In this document: in pieces, positions 7,232 through 15,041 of the stretch
Layout: every line of letters starts with the position of its first letter
How positions within the stretch are numbered: position 1 is the stretch's first letter
Origin: CAG-791 sp045117315
GTDB lineage: Bacteria; Bacillota; Clostridia; Lachnospirales; Lachnospiraceae
DNA: 38,676 bases
NCBI GenBank assembly: GCA_045117315.1
Contig: JBGUNJ010000133.1
Location: forward strand, 1 to 38,676
Reading direction: 5' to 3'
Notes under the pieces: model-generated
Told to the model about the DNA's origin: nothing
What the model saw: only the letters and a program-made list of their open reading frames with translations
Database searches by the model: none
Program-made: the position numbers and the translations under genes

Positions 7232-7980
7232 ATAAAGTACTTCAAGAAAAGGTGACGAGAAGTTCACCGATCATTCTTCTATTTCAGTTTAAAGATGTCC
7301 GCAGAGACAAGATTCGGATTTATGATCAGTCTCAAAGGACCGGTCAGAGGGGAACTGTTCCAAAGAGCAGTTCTGCAGATTCAATTACAGGCAGCCTGAG
7401 CTGCCGGTTGATTCTCATATTTTTCCGATCTGTCAGCAGACATTCGGAAAATTGAACAGGAAGAGGAAAGGAAGGTACATACGCCACCGGAAACAGTTAA
7501 GTCACACTTAGAACAGTTACAATTGAATATTTTCCGCAATTGAGTACACAATGAGAAGTGATGAATTACAGCATCGGATATTTTGAAGGATCAGGTCACA
7601 GTCCATTGGGTGCGCCGGACGAATAAAAACCCGACATAATCGGATTCGGAAACCGGAAAAGTGCAGGATGGGAACAAGGATGGAACAGTCCTTTTTCGGA
7701 TCATCGCACTGATCAGATAGTAGATGAAGAGGGTGAGAGGTAAGTTTCGAAAGGAATGCTTTCAGTGAGAATTGAATCTGTATCTGGAGAAAGCACAGCT
7801 TGTGCAGCAGGATCTGAAGCGTACATCACAGTACAATCAGTACAAAAGTGAAGAGGAAAGAGAGCGGAGAGCCAGACAAAAAGGAGGATAGTCCATTGGA
7901 TGGTGTTTTCTGAGGAAGAGTGTTCGTCGCAGTAAGACCGTTGGAAAAGACGGCAGATGAATACTCTTCCTTGTTTTTGT
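7232..7980 (+). ncRNA. Candidate large structured non-coding RNA (about 750 nt)
   Basis: No reading frame here has a ribosome site or protein-like composition. Hairpins are visible all along: GGTGA 7251/TCACC 7264; GTCC plus GAGAC (7297-7308) with GTCTC plus GGAC (7329-7340); GAACTG 7352/CAGTTC 7368; GGCAGC 7390/GCTGCC 7400; CCGA and GTC 7425/GAC and TCGG 7439; GAAAG 7749/CTTTC 7759; GCACA 7793/TGTGC 7801. An 11-bp long-range match, CAGATTCAATT (7376-7386) with AATTGAATCTG (7770-7780), would close a large domain. The 3' end may be the stem AGGAAGAGT (7913-7921)/ACTCTTCCT (7963-7971) with inner CCGT/ACGG, followed by TTGTTTTTG. The end could instead be the terminator at 8323-8346. I cannot match it to RNase P RNA, tmRNA, SRP RNA or 6S RNA. 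Size and layout recall the ornate large RNAs (ROOL, GOLLD), but membership is untested. Confidence 0.6.
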
Positions 7981-8010
7981 CTGAATAAACAGTTTTTGTC
8001 TGAATAAACA
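7973..8010 (+). repeat. 19-bp tandem duplication
   Basis: Two identical copies of GTTTTTGTCTGAATAAACA, at 7973-7991 and 7992-8010, lie directly behind the putative 3' hairpin of the RNA candidate. Confidence 0.85.
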
Positions 8011-8222
8011 GCGGGCAAGAGGCTGAAAAGACGGATATGCCTGCATATCCGGTCTTGCGGACATTTACGGGCGCCCACATAGCACATAGCAACGCAAGGC
8101 CGCCAGGGAGGCCGCTGCGGGGCGGGGTGCGGATGTGTGGAGCCATTGCGGGAGCGCCAGAGAGCGAAGCAATGCGTGCTTTATTCATAAATATTCGTGA
8201 ACGGGAGGTCATAGCCGCTAGT
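8011..8222. other. Non-coding stretch with hairpins, no gene seen
   Basis: It contains a strong hairpin CGGATATGC-CT-GCATATCCG (about 8032-8051), a GGCCGC-rich segment near 8100-8115 and a CATTGC/GCAATG pairing near 8143-8177. Reading frames of 60-160 codons on both strands lack ribosome sites and recognisable domains. Confidence 0.5.
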
Positions 8223-8254
8223 AAAAAAAACGGAAGCGGCCGGGGCCGCCTCCG
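8223..8254 (-). terminator. Terminator of the activase gene (minus strand)
   Basis: Read on the minus strand, a GC-rich stem (GCGGCC with GGCCGC and flanking CGGA/TCCG, 8231-8254) is followed by eight T's (8230-8223). It is about 150 nt past the activase stop codon. Confidence 0.75.
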
Positions 8255-8322
8255 AAAAGAAACCAGATAAGGGTAAAAGGATTTGTAACTGATTAACAAG
8301 AGCACTGAGAATGTGGTGTCAG

Positions 8323-8346
8323 ACTGCCGGCAGGCAGTTTTTTTTG
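8323..8346 (+). terminator. Plus-strand intrinsic terminator
   Basis: The stem ACTGCC (8323-8328)/GGCAGT (8333-8338) is followed by a run of T's. It could end read-through from the strong promoter at 7197-7225, which would give an RNA of about 1.1 kb. Confidence 0.65.
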
Positions 8347-8355
8347 TCTTTATTT

Positions 8356-8396
8356 TATGACATATTTTATGACACAGCCCGTGAAATATTTTTCCG
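8356..8396 (+). repeat. Partial family B element
   Basis: TATGACATATTT and TATGACACAGCCCGTG match the first third of family B and lie just behind the T-rich tail of the terminator at 8323-8346. The rest of the element is absent. Confidence 0.55.
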
Positions 8397-8406
8397 GAAA
8401 GTCCTC

Positions 8407-11400
8407 TTATTTTTTGCCGGAAAAGAGTCTGAAGATGCCGCGCCTTCTCGTTTTGTCTGAGGATTTCTCTGAGAAAGCCCTGCGAGGTCTCTTTGTTTGT
8501 TTTTCAGATGAGACGGGCTCTTCTGTGCCCGGAACACATCCGATCGACGCGTTGTCGCTGTCGATATCCGGAGCAAGCTCCATGGCGGTTCTTTCGGCGG
8601 TGATCCGGTCCTGATCAGCGGCTGCGGCATTGCCGGGCAGCTGACCGTTTTTCTTTTTGACCATATTTTTCTGGGCGGTCGCCAGCATAAGCTTGATGCG
8701 GTTCAGCTGGTTTACCTCGCTGGCGCCGGGATCATAGTCGATCGCGGCGATATTGGCCAGAGGGTATTCTCTGCGTATCGCTTTGATGACACCCTTGCCT
8801 ACCACGTGGTTGGGCAGGCAGCCGAAGGGCTGGATGCAGACAATATTTTCCACACCGTCTTTGATCAGTTCGATCATCTCACCGGTGAGGAACCAGCCTT
8901 CACCGGTCTCGTTTCCGATAGAGACGATCGGCTCGGCATACTCGACCAGCTTGTAGATGCTGGCGGGTGCCTCGAAGTGGACGCTCTTTTCATAAGCCCT
9001 GTAAATGGGCTTTAAGGCGGCTTCAATGGCCTTTATACCCAGGGTGCTCTTCTGTGCCGTCTTCTTGCTTGTGCCAAGGTGCTCGGCCTTGTAGACCTGA
9101 TTATAGAAGCAGTACAGCATGAAGCCCATCAGATCGGGGACAGTGGCTTCAGCGCCCTCCTGCTCCAGCAGGTCGACCAGGTAATTGTTTGCGGCAGGGG
9201 CATACTTGACCAGGATCTCGCCGACGATGCCTACACGGGGACGGCGCTCTTCCCGGATCGGGATGGAGTCGAAGTCTTCAATCATCTTAACAGCCAGGCG
9301 CTGAACTTTGGGAAGGTTGAGTCCGTTTGTCTTTGTCAGAAAATCGGTGCAGATCTGCAGCCATTTCTGATGTTTGGCTTCAACATGGCCTTTTTTGAGT
9401 TCATAGGGACGCATGCGGTAGACGCAGCGCATCATGACGTCGCCGAAGACGATGGCGTAGGCCGCCCGGGTGATGATCTTCAGGTTCAGCTTGAAGCCCG
9501 GATTCTCTTCCAGGCCTGACATGTTGACGGAGACTACCGGGATCTGGCCCATGCCCGCCTTGGTGAGTGCGCGGCGGATAAAGCCCACATAGTTGGAAGC
9601 CCGGCATCCACCGCCTGTCTGGGTCATCAGGACGGCAGTCCTGTCCAGGTCGTATTTCCCGGAATCCAGAGCCTCCATGATCTGGCCGACCACGAAGAGG
9701 GAAGGATAACAGGCGTCGTTGTTGACATATTTGAGTCCGAAGTCGACTGCCCGGCGGTTGTCGTTGGGCAGGACCACGAGATTATAGCCGCAGGCCCGGA
9801 TCGCCGGCTCCAGCAGTTCAAAGTGGATCGGAGACATCTGCGGGCAGAGGATCGTATAGTTTTTGCGCATCTCAACGGTGAAAGGCACTTTTTTGATCGC
9901 TGTCGAGCGGATTTTGCGCTGGGTATTCTTCTCGTCCCGGATACGGATGGCGGCGATCAGAGACCGTACCCTGATGCGGGCGCTGCCCAGATTGTTGACT
10001 TCATCAATCTTGAGGCAGGTGTAGATCTTGTCTGAGCCCGCCAGAATATCATTGACCTGATCCGTGGTCACGGCATCTATGCCGCAGCCGAAGGAATTGA
10101 GCTGGATCATTTCCAGGTCGTCCCGCAGGCGTACATAGTTGGCAGCCGCGTAGAGGCGCGAATGATACATCCACTGGTCCAGGACGGTGATCGGCCTGTC
10201 CGGGGTGGACAGGTGGGAGATGGAATCCTCCGAGAGAACCGCGATCCCGTAGGAGGTGATCATCTCGGGAATACCGTGGTTGATCTCCGGATCGATGTGG
10301 TAGGGGCGTCCCGCCAGGACAATTCCCTTGACATGGTTTTCCTCCATGAATTTCAGGACTTCTTCGCCCTTTTTGCGGATATCTATGCGGGACTGCTCGA
10401 GTTCCTCCCAGCCGGCCTGGCAGGCTGCGCGGATCTCCTCAGCGGGGATGTCGGCGCCGAACTCTCTCTCCATAGCTTCCGTGATGGTGCGTACGCTGGT
10501 GAAAGCCATGAAAGGATTGCGGAATTTCACTTTGCCGTCCGTGATCTCCTCCACATTATTGCGGATATTTTCCGGATAGGAGGTGACGATCGGGCAGTTG
10601 TAGTGGTTGTCCGAAGAGGCAAACTCGGTGCGCTCATAGAAGAGGGAAGGATAGAAAATAAAATCCACCCCTTTTTCGATCAGCCACATGACGTGTCCGT
10701 GTGCGATCTTGGCCGGATAGCAGGCGGACTCGCTGGGGATCGACTCGATTCCCATTTCGTAGATCCGGTGTGTCGAGAGCGGCGAGAGAACTACGCGGAA
10801 GCCCAGCTTCGCGAAGAAAACAGCCCAGAAGGGATAGTCCTCGTACATGTTCAGGACACGGGGAATACCGACAGTGCCTCTGGGTGCCTGGTCCGCGGGC
10901 AGCGGACGGTAGCCGAAGATTCTGCCGAGTTTGTATTTGTAGAGGTTGGGCATGTTGTTCTGCGAGGCTTCTTTGCCCAGGCCCCGCTCACAGCGGTTGC
11001 CGGAAATAAACAGACGCTCCTGCGCAGGCTCGTGCTGCCTGCGGGCTTCATCGGAGGATCTGGAAGTCTTTGAAGGTGCTTTGGAGGACTCGACACCGAG
11101 GGCTCTGGCTGCTCTCTCCGCGGTCTCCTTCGCCCTGCCCGCTGTCTCGAGCGCAGTCTCCCTCGCCCTGCCCGCGGTCTCACGGGCAGTGTTCCTGGCG
11201 CGCTCCGCGGCCTCACCGATCGAACTGTCGCCAATGGTCTTCCTGGCGCGGCCGGCGGCTTCTCCGAGCGTGCTCTCTTCGATAGCCCTGGCTGCGCGCT
11301 CCGCAGTCTCGCGGGCGGTAGTTCTGGCGTGTTCTGCGGTCTCCAGCGCGGTATGTCTGGCATGCCCGGCGGTCTCAAGGGCAGTATCTCTGGCATGTCC

Positions 11401-13503
11401 GGCGGTCTCAAGGGCAGTATCTCTGGCATGTTCTGCCGCTTCTCTGGCTTTTCCTGCTGCCTCACCTACGATCGAACTTTCGATAGCCCTGGCGGCGCGG
11501 GAAGAGAGACTGTCGGAATCTCTTTTCAAAGATTTCTGTTGTTTCGTTTTGGAACTCTTTGACGATCCGGAGGAGTCCGCGCCTTCTCCGGTCACGGGAA
11601 CGCGGTCCTCAAAGGCGGATTCTTCGCTGTCACCGCGCAGGAAGTGGTTGATCGTCAGCCTGCAGTTGTTGGTGCAGCGCCCGCAGGTCGTCAGTGTGGT
11701 CTCGAACTGCAGGTTTTCAATCTCGTCAAAGGAGAGCATGGTGGTCTGCTGTCTGCCGTCGTAGCGCTCGCGTGCGATCAGGGCCGCGCCGAAGGCGCCC
11801 ATGATGCCGGCGATATCAGGCCTGGTGACCTGCCCGCCCGAGATGGTCTCCACACTGCGCAGAACAGCGTCGTTGTAGAAGGTTCCGCCCTGGACGACAA
11901 TATTTTTGCCAAGCTGGGAAGCATCCGACACCTTGATGACCTTGAAGAGGGCATTTTTGATGACAGAATAGGCGAGTCCCGCTGAGATATCAGAGACATC
12001 CGCGCCCTCTTTCTGGGCCTGCTTGACGCGGGAATTCATAAAGACGGTACAGCGCGTGCCCAGATCGATCGGGTGCTCCGCAAAGAGTGCCGCCTTTGCG
12101 AAATCCTCTACGGAAAAAGCCAGTGATTTGGCAAAAGTCTCAATAAAAGATCCGCAGCCGGAGGAGCAGGCCTCGTTGAGCAGGACATTGTCGACCGCGT
12201 GGTTCTTGATGCGGATACATTTCATATCCTGTCCGCCAATGTCCAGGATGCAGTCTACTTCGGGATCGAAGAAGGCCGCGGCATAGTAGTGGGCGATGGT
12301 TTCCACTTCGCCCTCGTCCAGCATGAAGGCCGCTTTCAGCAGGGCTTCGCCGTAACCGGTCGAACAGCTGCGGACGATCTGCGCGTCCGCGGGAAGCAGA
12401 CGGTGGAGCTCAGCCATAGATGTGATGGCAGTCCTGACGGGGCTGCCGTTGTTGTTGCTGTAAAATGAATAGAGAAGGGAGCCGTCCTCGCCGACCAGGG
12501 CAAGCTTGGTGGTGGTGGAGCCGGCATCGATTCCCAGAAAACATTTTCCGTGATACTCGGACAGGTCCGCGCGCCGCACACGTGCCTTTTCGTGGCGGCG
12601 GCAGAATTCATCATACTCTTCCTTTGAAGAGAAGAGGGGATCCATGCGTCCGATCTCAAACTCCATGTGGAGTTTTCCGGACAGTCTTTCGGCCATTCCC
12701 GACAGGGAAACGAAATTGTCCTCCTGCGCGTTCATGGCGCTTCCCATGGCGGCGAACAGATGTGAATTCTCCACATCAATGGTGTGCTCCTCGTCGAGCT
12801 TCAGTGTGCGCACGAAGGCTTTTTTGAGCTCGGGAAGAAAGTGCAGGGGACCGCCCAGAAAGGCCACATGTCCGCGGATGGGTTTTCCGCAGGCAAGTCC
12901 GCTGATGGTCTGGTTGACCACAGCCTGGAAAATGGAGGCTGCCAGATCTTCTCTTGTGGCGCCCTCATTGATCAGGGGCTGTATGTCGGACTTGGCAAAA
13001 ACGCCGCAGCGGGCCGCGATCGTGTAGAGGGAACGGTAGCCGCGCGCAAAGGAATTCAGCCCCGCCGCGTCGGTCTGCAGGAGGCTGGCCATCTGGTCGA
13101 TAAAAGAGCCTGTGCCGCCGGCACAGATCCCGTTCATGCGCTGTTCGATACTTCCGTTTTCAAAATAGATGATCTTGGCGTCTTCTCCGCCCAGCTCGAT
13201 CGCGACATCGGTCTTGGGAGCGATCTTTTCAAGGGCGGTAGAAACGGAGACGACTTCCTGTACGAAGGGCACGTCAAGGTGGTTGGCGAGAGTAAGTCCG
13301 CCGGAACCGGTTATGACCGGATGCACGGTGACATCACCGAGCTGCGCCAGGGCATCCTGGACGAGTTCGCGCAGTGTGCCCTGAATATCAGCGTGATGGC
13401 GGCGGTAATCGGCAAACATGATCTTGCAGGAAGCATCCAGAACCGCGATCTTTACGGTGGTGGATCCGATATCGATCCCCAGGGTGTAATCTCTTGAAAT
13501 CAA
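8407..13503 (-). CDS. Giant 2-hydroxyacyl-CoA dehydratase activase-related protein (two BcrAD/BadFG ATPase domains plus DUF2229) with LEA-like insertion
   Basis: The protein has 1698 residues from a TTG start at 13503, chosen because AAAGGAG lies 8 nt upstream and the protein then opens ISRDYTLGIDIGSTTVK; an in-frame ATG at 13542 lacks a ribosome site. Two ASKHA-fold ATPase domains follow, with GIDIGSTTVKIAV near residue 6 and GIDAGSTTTKLAL near 322. Next are a Cys cluster, CGRCTNNCRLTI (about 604), then ISGNRCERG (about 832) and DUF2229/HgdB-like regions to about residue 1615. Homologues are usually about 1400-1450 residues. The excess comes from about 210 extra residues between the Cys cluster and GNRCERG, containing 11-residue repeats such as EHARDTALETA, plus a low-complexity basic tail. 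The family couples ATP hydrolysis to electron transfer through an iron-sulfur cluster; the partner of this subfamily is unknown. Promoter 13827-13855, terminator 8223-8254. Confidence 0.88.
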   Translation of the reverse strand: MISRDYTLGIDIGSTTVKIAVLDASCKIMFADYRRHHADIQGTLRELVQDALAQLGDVTVHPVITGSGGLTLANHLDVPFVQEVVSVSTALEKIAPKTDVAIELGGEDAKIIYFENGSIEQRMNGICAGGTGSFIDQMASLLQTDAAGLNSFARGYRSLYTIAARCGVFAKSDIQPLINEGATREDLAASIFQAVVNQTISGLACGKPIRGHVAFLGGPLHFLPELKKAFVRTLKLDEEHTIDVENSHLFAAMGSAMNAQEDNFVSLSGMAERLSGKLHMEFEIGRMDPLFSSKEEYDEFCRRHEKARVRRADLSEYHGKCFLGIDAGSTTTKLALVGEDGSLLYSFYSNNNGSPVRTAITSMAELHRLLPADAQIVRSCSTGYGEALLKAAFMLDEGEVETIAHYYAAAFFDPEVDCILDIGGQDMKCIRIKNHAVDNVLLNEACSSGCGSFIETFAKSLAFSVEDFAKAALFAEHPIDLGTRCTVFMNSRVKQAQKEGADVSDISAGLAYSVIKNALFKVIKVSDASQLGKNIVVQGGTFYNDAVLRSVETISGGQVTRPDIAGIMGAFGAALIARERYDGRQQTTMLSFDEIENLQFETTLTTCGRCTNNCRLTINHFLRGDSEESAFEDRVPVTGEGADSSGSSKSSKTKQQKSLKRDSDSLSSRAARAIESSIVGEAAGKAREAAEHARDTALETAGHARDTALETAGHARHTALETAEHARTTARETAERAARAIEESTLGEAAGRARKTIGDSSIGEAAERARNTARETAGRARETALETAGRAKETAERAARALGVESSKAPSKTSRSSDEARRQHEPAQERLFISGNRCERGLGKEASQNNMPNLYKYKLGRIFGYRPLPADQAPRGTVGIPRVLNMYEDYPFWAVFFAKLGFRVVLSPLSTHRIYEMGIESIPSESACYPAKIAHGHVMWLIEKGVDFIFYPSLFYERTEFASSDNHYNCPIVTSYPENIRNNVEEITDGKVKFRNPFMAFTSVRTITEAMEREFGADIPAEEIRAACQAGWEELEQSRIDIRKKGEEVLKFMEENHVKGIVLAGRPYHIDPEINHGIPEMITSYGIAVLSEDSISHLSTPDRPITVLDQWMYHSRLYAAANYVRLRDDLEMIQLNSFGCGIDAVTTDQVNDILAGSDKIYTCLKIDEVNNLGSARIRVRSLIAAIRIRDEKNTQRKIRSTAIKKVPFTVEMRKNYTILCPQMSPIHFELLEPAIRACGYNLVVLPNDNRRAVDFGLKYVNNDACYPSLFVVGQIMEALDSGKYDLDRTAVLMTQTGGGCRASNYVGFIRRALTKAGMGQIPVVSVNMSGLEENPGFKLNLKIITRAAYAIVFGDVMMRCVYRMRPYELKKGHVEAKHQKWLQICTDFLTKTNGLNLPKVQRLAVKMIEDFDSIPIREERRPRVGIVGEILVKYAPAANNYLVDLLEQEGAEATVPDLMGFMLYCFYNQVYKAEHLGTSKKTAQKSTLGIKAIEAALKPIYRAYEKSVHFEAPASIYKLVEYAEPIVSIGNETGEGWFLTGEMIELIKDGVENIVCIQPFGCLPNHVVGKGVIKAIRREYPLANIAAIDYDPGASEVNQLNRIKLMLATAQKNMVKKKNGQLPGNAAAADQDRITAERTAMELAPDIDSDNASIGCVPGTEEPVSSEKQTKRPRRAFSEKSSDKTRRRGIFRLFSGKK
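11101..11501 (-). repeat. LEA-like 11-residue (33-bp) repeat insertion inside the activase gene
   Basis: The encoded segment (about residues 668-801) is rich in Ala, Arg, Glu and Thr with period 11. Successive units read EHARDTALETA, GHARDTALETA, GHARHTALETA, EHARTTARETA, and later GRARETALETA. This resembles the amphipathic-helix 11-mer of group 3 late-embryogenesis-abundant proteins (consensus TAQAAKEKAGE). At DNA level some 33-bp units are nearly identical (around 11360-11430), indicating recent expansion in frame. Confidence 0.8.
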
Positions 13504-13650
13504 ATTGGGAGCTCCTTTCAATAAAGATATCACACGGGGCATACCCCGGTTTAATAAGCAGAGAAAAAACAGCATATCTGACTGCCGTACACGGACGGGC
13601 ACAAAAAGCATGATCCGGTGTATTCATACGAATGCAGGGACAAATGATCA

Positions 13651-13725
13651 GATTAATTCACCGAGGATCAATTCACCGCGGATCAATTCACCGCGGATTA
13701 ATTTACCTCGGATCAATGTACCTGA
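13651..13725. repeat. 15-bp tandem repeat, five units
   Basis: Units at 13651, 13666, 13681, 13696 and 13711 are variants of GATCAATTCACCGCG; the second and third are identical. It lies in the 5' leader of the activase transcript, 150-220 nt before its start codon. Confidence 0.85.
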
Positions 13726-13826
13726 TTTCACTGCAGGTCCCGATCCGTCACACGCTTACCCGGTCCGCAGCCGGGCTTTCCACCGATATGAAAGACAGCT
13801 GTTTTGAGTGTATTTCTGAAATTGTT

Positions 13827-13855
13827 ATTATAATAGAACGGGCGTGAAAAATCAA
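13827..13855 (-). promoter_or_regulatory. Promoter for the activase gene
   Basis: On the minus strand TTGATT (13855-13850), a 17-bp spacer and a perfect TATAAT (13832-13827). It implies a leader of about 315 nt that includes the 15-bp repeat. The stretch 13860-14054 before the next plus-strand gene shows no clear promoter or structure. Confidence 0.65.
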
Positions 13856-14054
13856 TCTCGGGGTGACTTCCTCAGGGGCTGCCGGATCCGCAAACAGGTG
13901 CGCTGCAGTTTACAATCTGACTGCCCGATGTTAAAATGTTATCTATTCTATTTTAAGCGTTTTTTACTCTTCCAATGCATGACGGTACACAGTGGTCATC
14001 CTTACAGGGGAGAGAGTCCTGATATTTGAGGTTTAAAGCCCGGGAGGGAATTAT

Positions 14055-14951
14055 ATGAGTAATTTTGAAAAAAGATTCGGGAAATACGCGGTCAGTAATC
14101 TTTCACTGAAGCTGGTAGTTTTATATATCGTCGGATATGTACTCTATTTTGTTCAGCCTGCAATTTTCTCGCTTCTGACTCTGGATGTCTCCGCTATTCT
14201 CCATGGCCAGATCTGGCGCCTGGTCTCCTGGCTTCTGGTGCCGCCGGATGCCGGCACCAATTATTTCTTTGTCGCGATCATGCTGTATTTTTATTACAAT
14301 ATCGGTACGTCGCTCGAGAGAGTCTGGGGAGATTATAAATACAATGTCTATATTTTCCTGGGAATCATTCTGACAGTGGCCAGCGCTTTCCTGTGGAACG
14401 TTTTTCTCAGGATCTCGGGCCTGTCAGGCGCGGATCTGGAGTACGTGAGCCGGGTGGGAGCCTCCTATTTCAGCACCTATTACATCAATATGTCTATTTT
14501 CCTGGCCTTTGCGCTGACATTCCCCGAGGCGCAGGTATATCTGTTTTTCATCCTGCCGCTCAAAGTCAAGTATCTGGGCTGGATCGATGTGGGTTTCCTT
14601 GTTCTGAGCATGATCAGCGGTAACAGTGCCGAGCGTTTCGTGATAGCAGCTGCACTGCTGAATGTCCTGCTGCTGTTTATGAGTTCCAGAAACTGGATGA
14701 GTTATTCACCCGGGGAAGTGAGACGCCGCCGCCAGTTCCGCAGATCCGTCCAGGAGGGCAGGAAAACCAGTCCGGCGGGTGAACCCGGCACTATGCACAA
14801 GTGCGCGATCTGCGGGCGCACCGAGAAGGACGGCGACATGCTGGAATTCCGCTATTGTACCAAGTGCGAGGGGGGACTCGAGTATTGCCGCGACCATCTT
14901 TTTTCACATGTACATGTCAAAAAAGGCGAGAAACCGCATATGATACCGTGA
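14055..14951 (+). CDS. Rhomboid-like polytopic membrane protein with C-terminal zinc-binding motif, apparently non-catalytic
   Basis: The protein has 298 residues. About six hydrophobic segments occupy residues 18-215. Segments GQIWRLVSWLLVPP and NIGTSLERVWGDYKYNVYIF resemble the GxxWRL...  and LER.LG segments of rhomboid-fold proteins. I find no catalytic GxSG serine motif and no obvious partner His, so it is more likely a pseudo-rhomboid than a protease. After a basic linker, a cytosolic tail holds Cys250, Cys253, Cys268, Cys271, Cys278, His281, His286 and His288, spaced like a double zinc-binding module. GGGAGGG precedes the ATG. The next gene (sigma-like) starts 90 bp downstream on the same strand. 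Partners are unknown. Confidence 0.6.
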   Translation: MSNFEKRFGKYAVSNLSLKLVVLYIVGYVLYFVQPAIFSLLTLDVSAILHGQIWRLVSWLLVPPDAGTNYFFVAIMLYFYYNIGTSLERVWGDYKYNVYIFLGIILTVASAFLWNVFLRISGLSGADLEYVSRVGASYFSTYYINMSIFLAFALTFPEAQVYLFFILPLKVKYLGWIDVGFLVLSMISGNSAERFVIAAALLNVLLLFMSSRNWMSYSPGEVRRRRQFRRSVQEGRKTSPAGEPGTMHKCAICGRTEKDGDMLEFRYCTKCEGGLEYCRDHLFSHVHVKKGEKPHMIP

Positions 14952-14966
14952 CTGCGCCAGCGCGCT

Positions 14967-15020
14967 GATGAGTGTCAGACTGTGATAAGCCCGGATGAGT
15001 GTCAGGCTGTGATAAGCCCG
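14967..15020. repeat. 27-bp tandem duplication
   Basis: Units 14967-14993 and 14994-15020 differ at one base. They end about 20 bp before the start codon of the sigma-like gene. Confidence 0.85.
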
Positions 15021-15041
15021 GAAAATTGAGGAATGTTTTAA

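Noticed and set aside
7252..7455. 67-codon plus-strand frame inside the RNA candidate
   Set aside because: It has a GTG start without a ribosome site, and its sequence is explained by stable hairpins.
7232..7980. RNase P RNA, tmRNA, SRP RNA or 6S RNA
   Set aside because: The conserved cores of these RNAs as I know them (for example GAGGAAAGTCC with its partner, the tRNA-like ends of tmRNA, the SRP Alu/S-domain loops) are not found together here.
7713..8305. Minus-strand frames of 75-159 codons in the gene-free region
   Set aside because: Composition is not protein-like, there is no ribosome site, and they run through hairpins and the 19-bp duplication.
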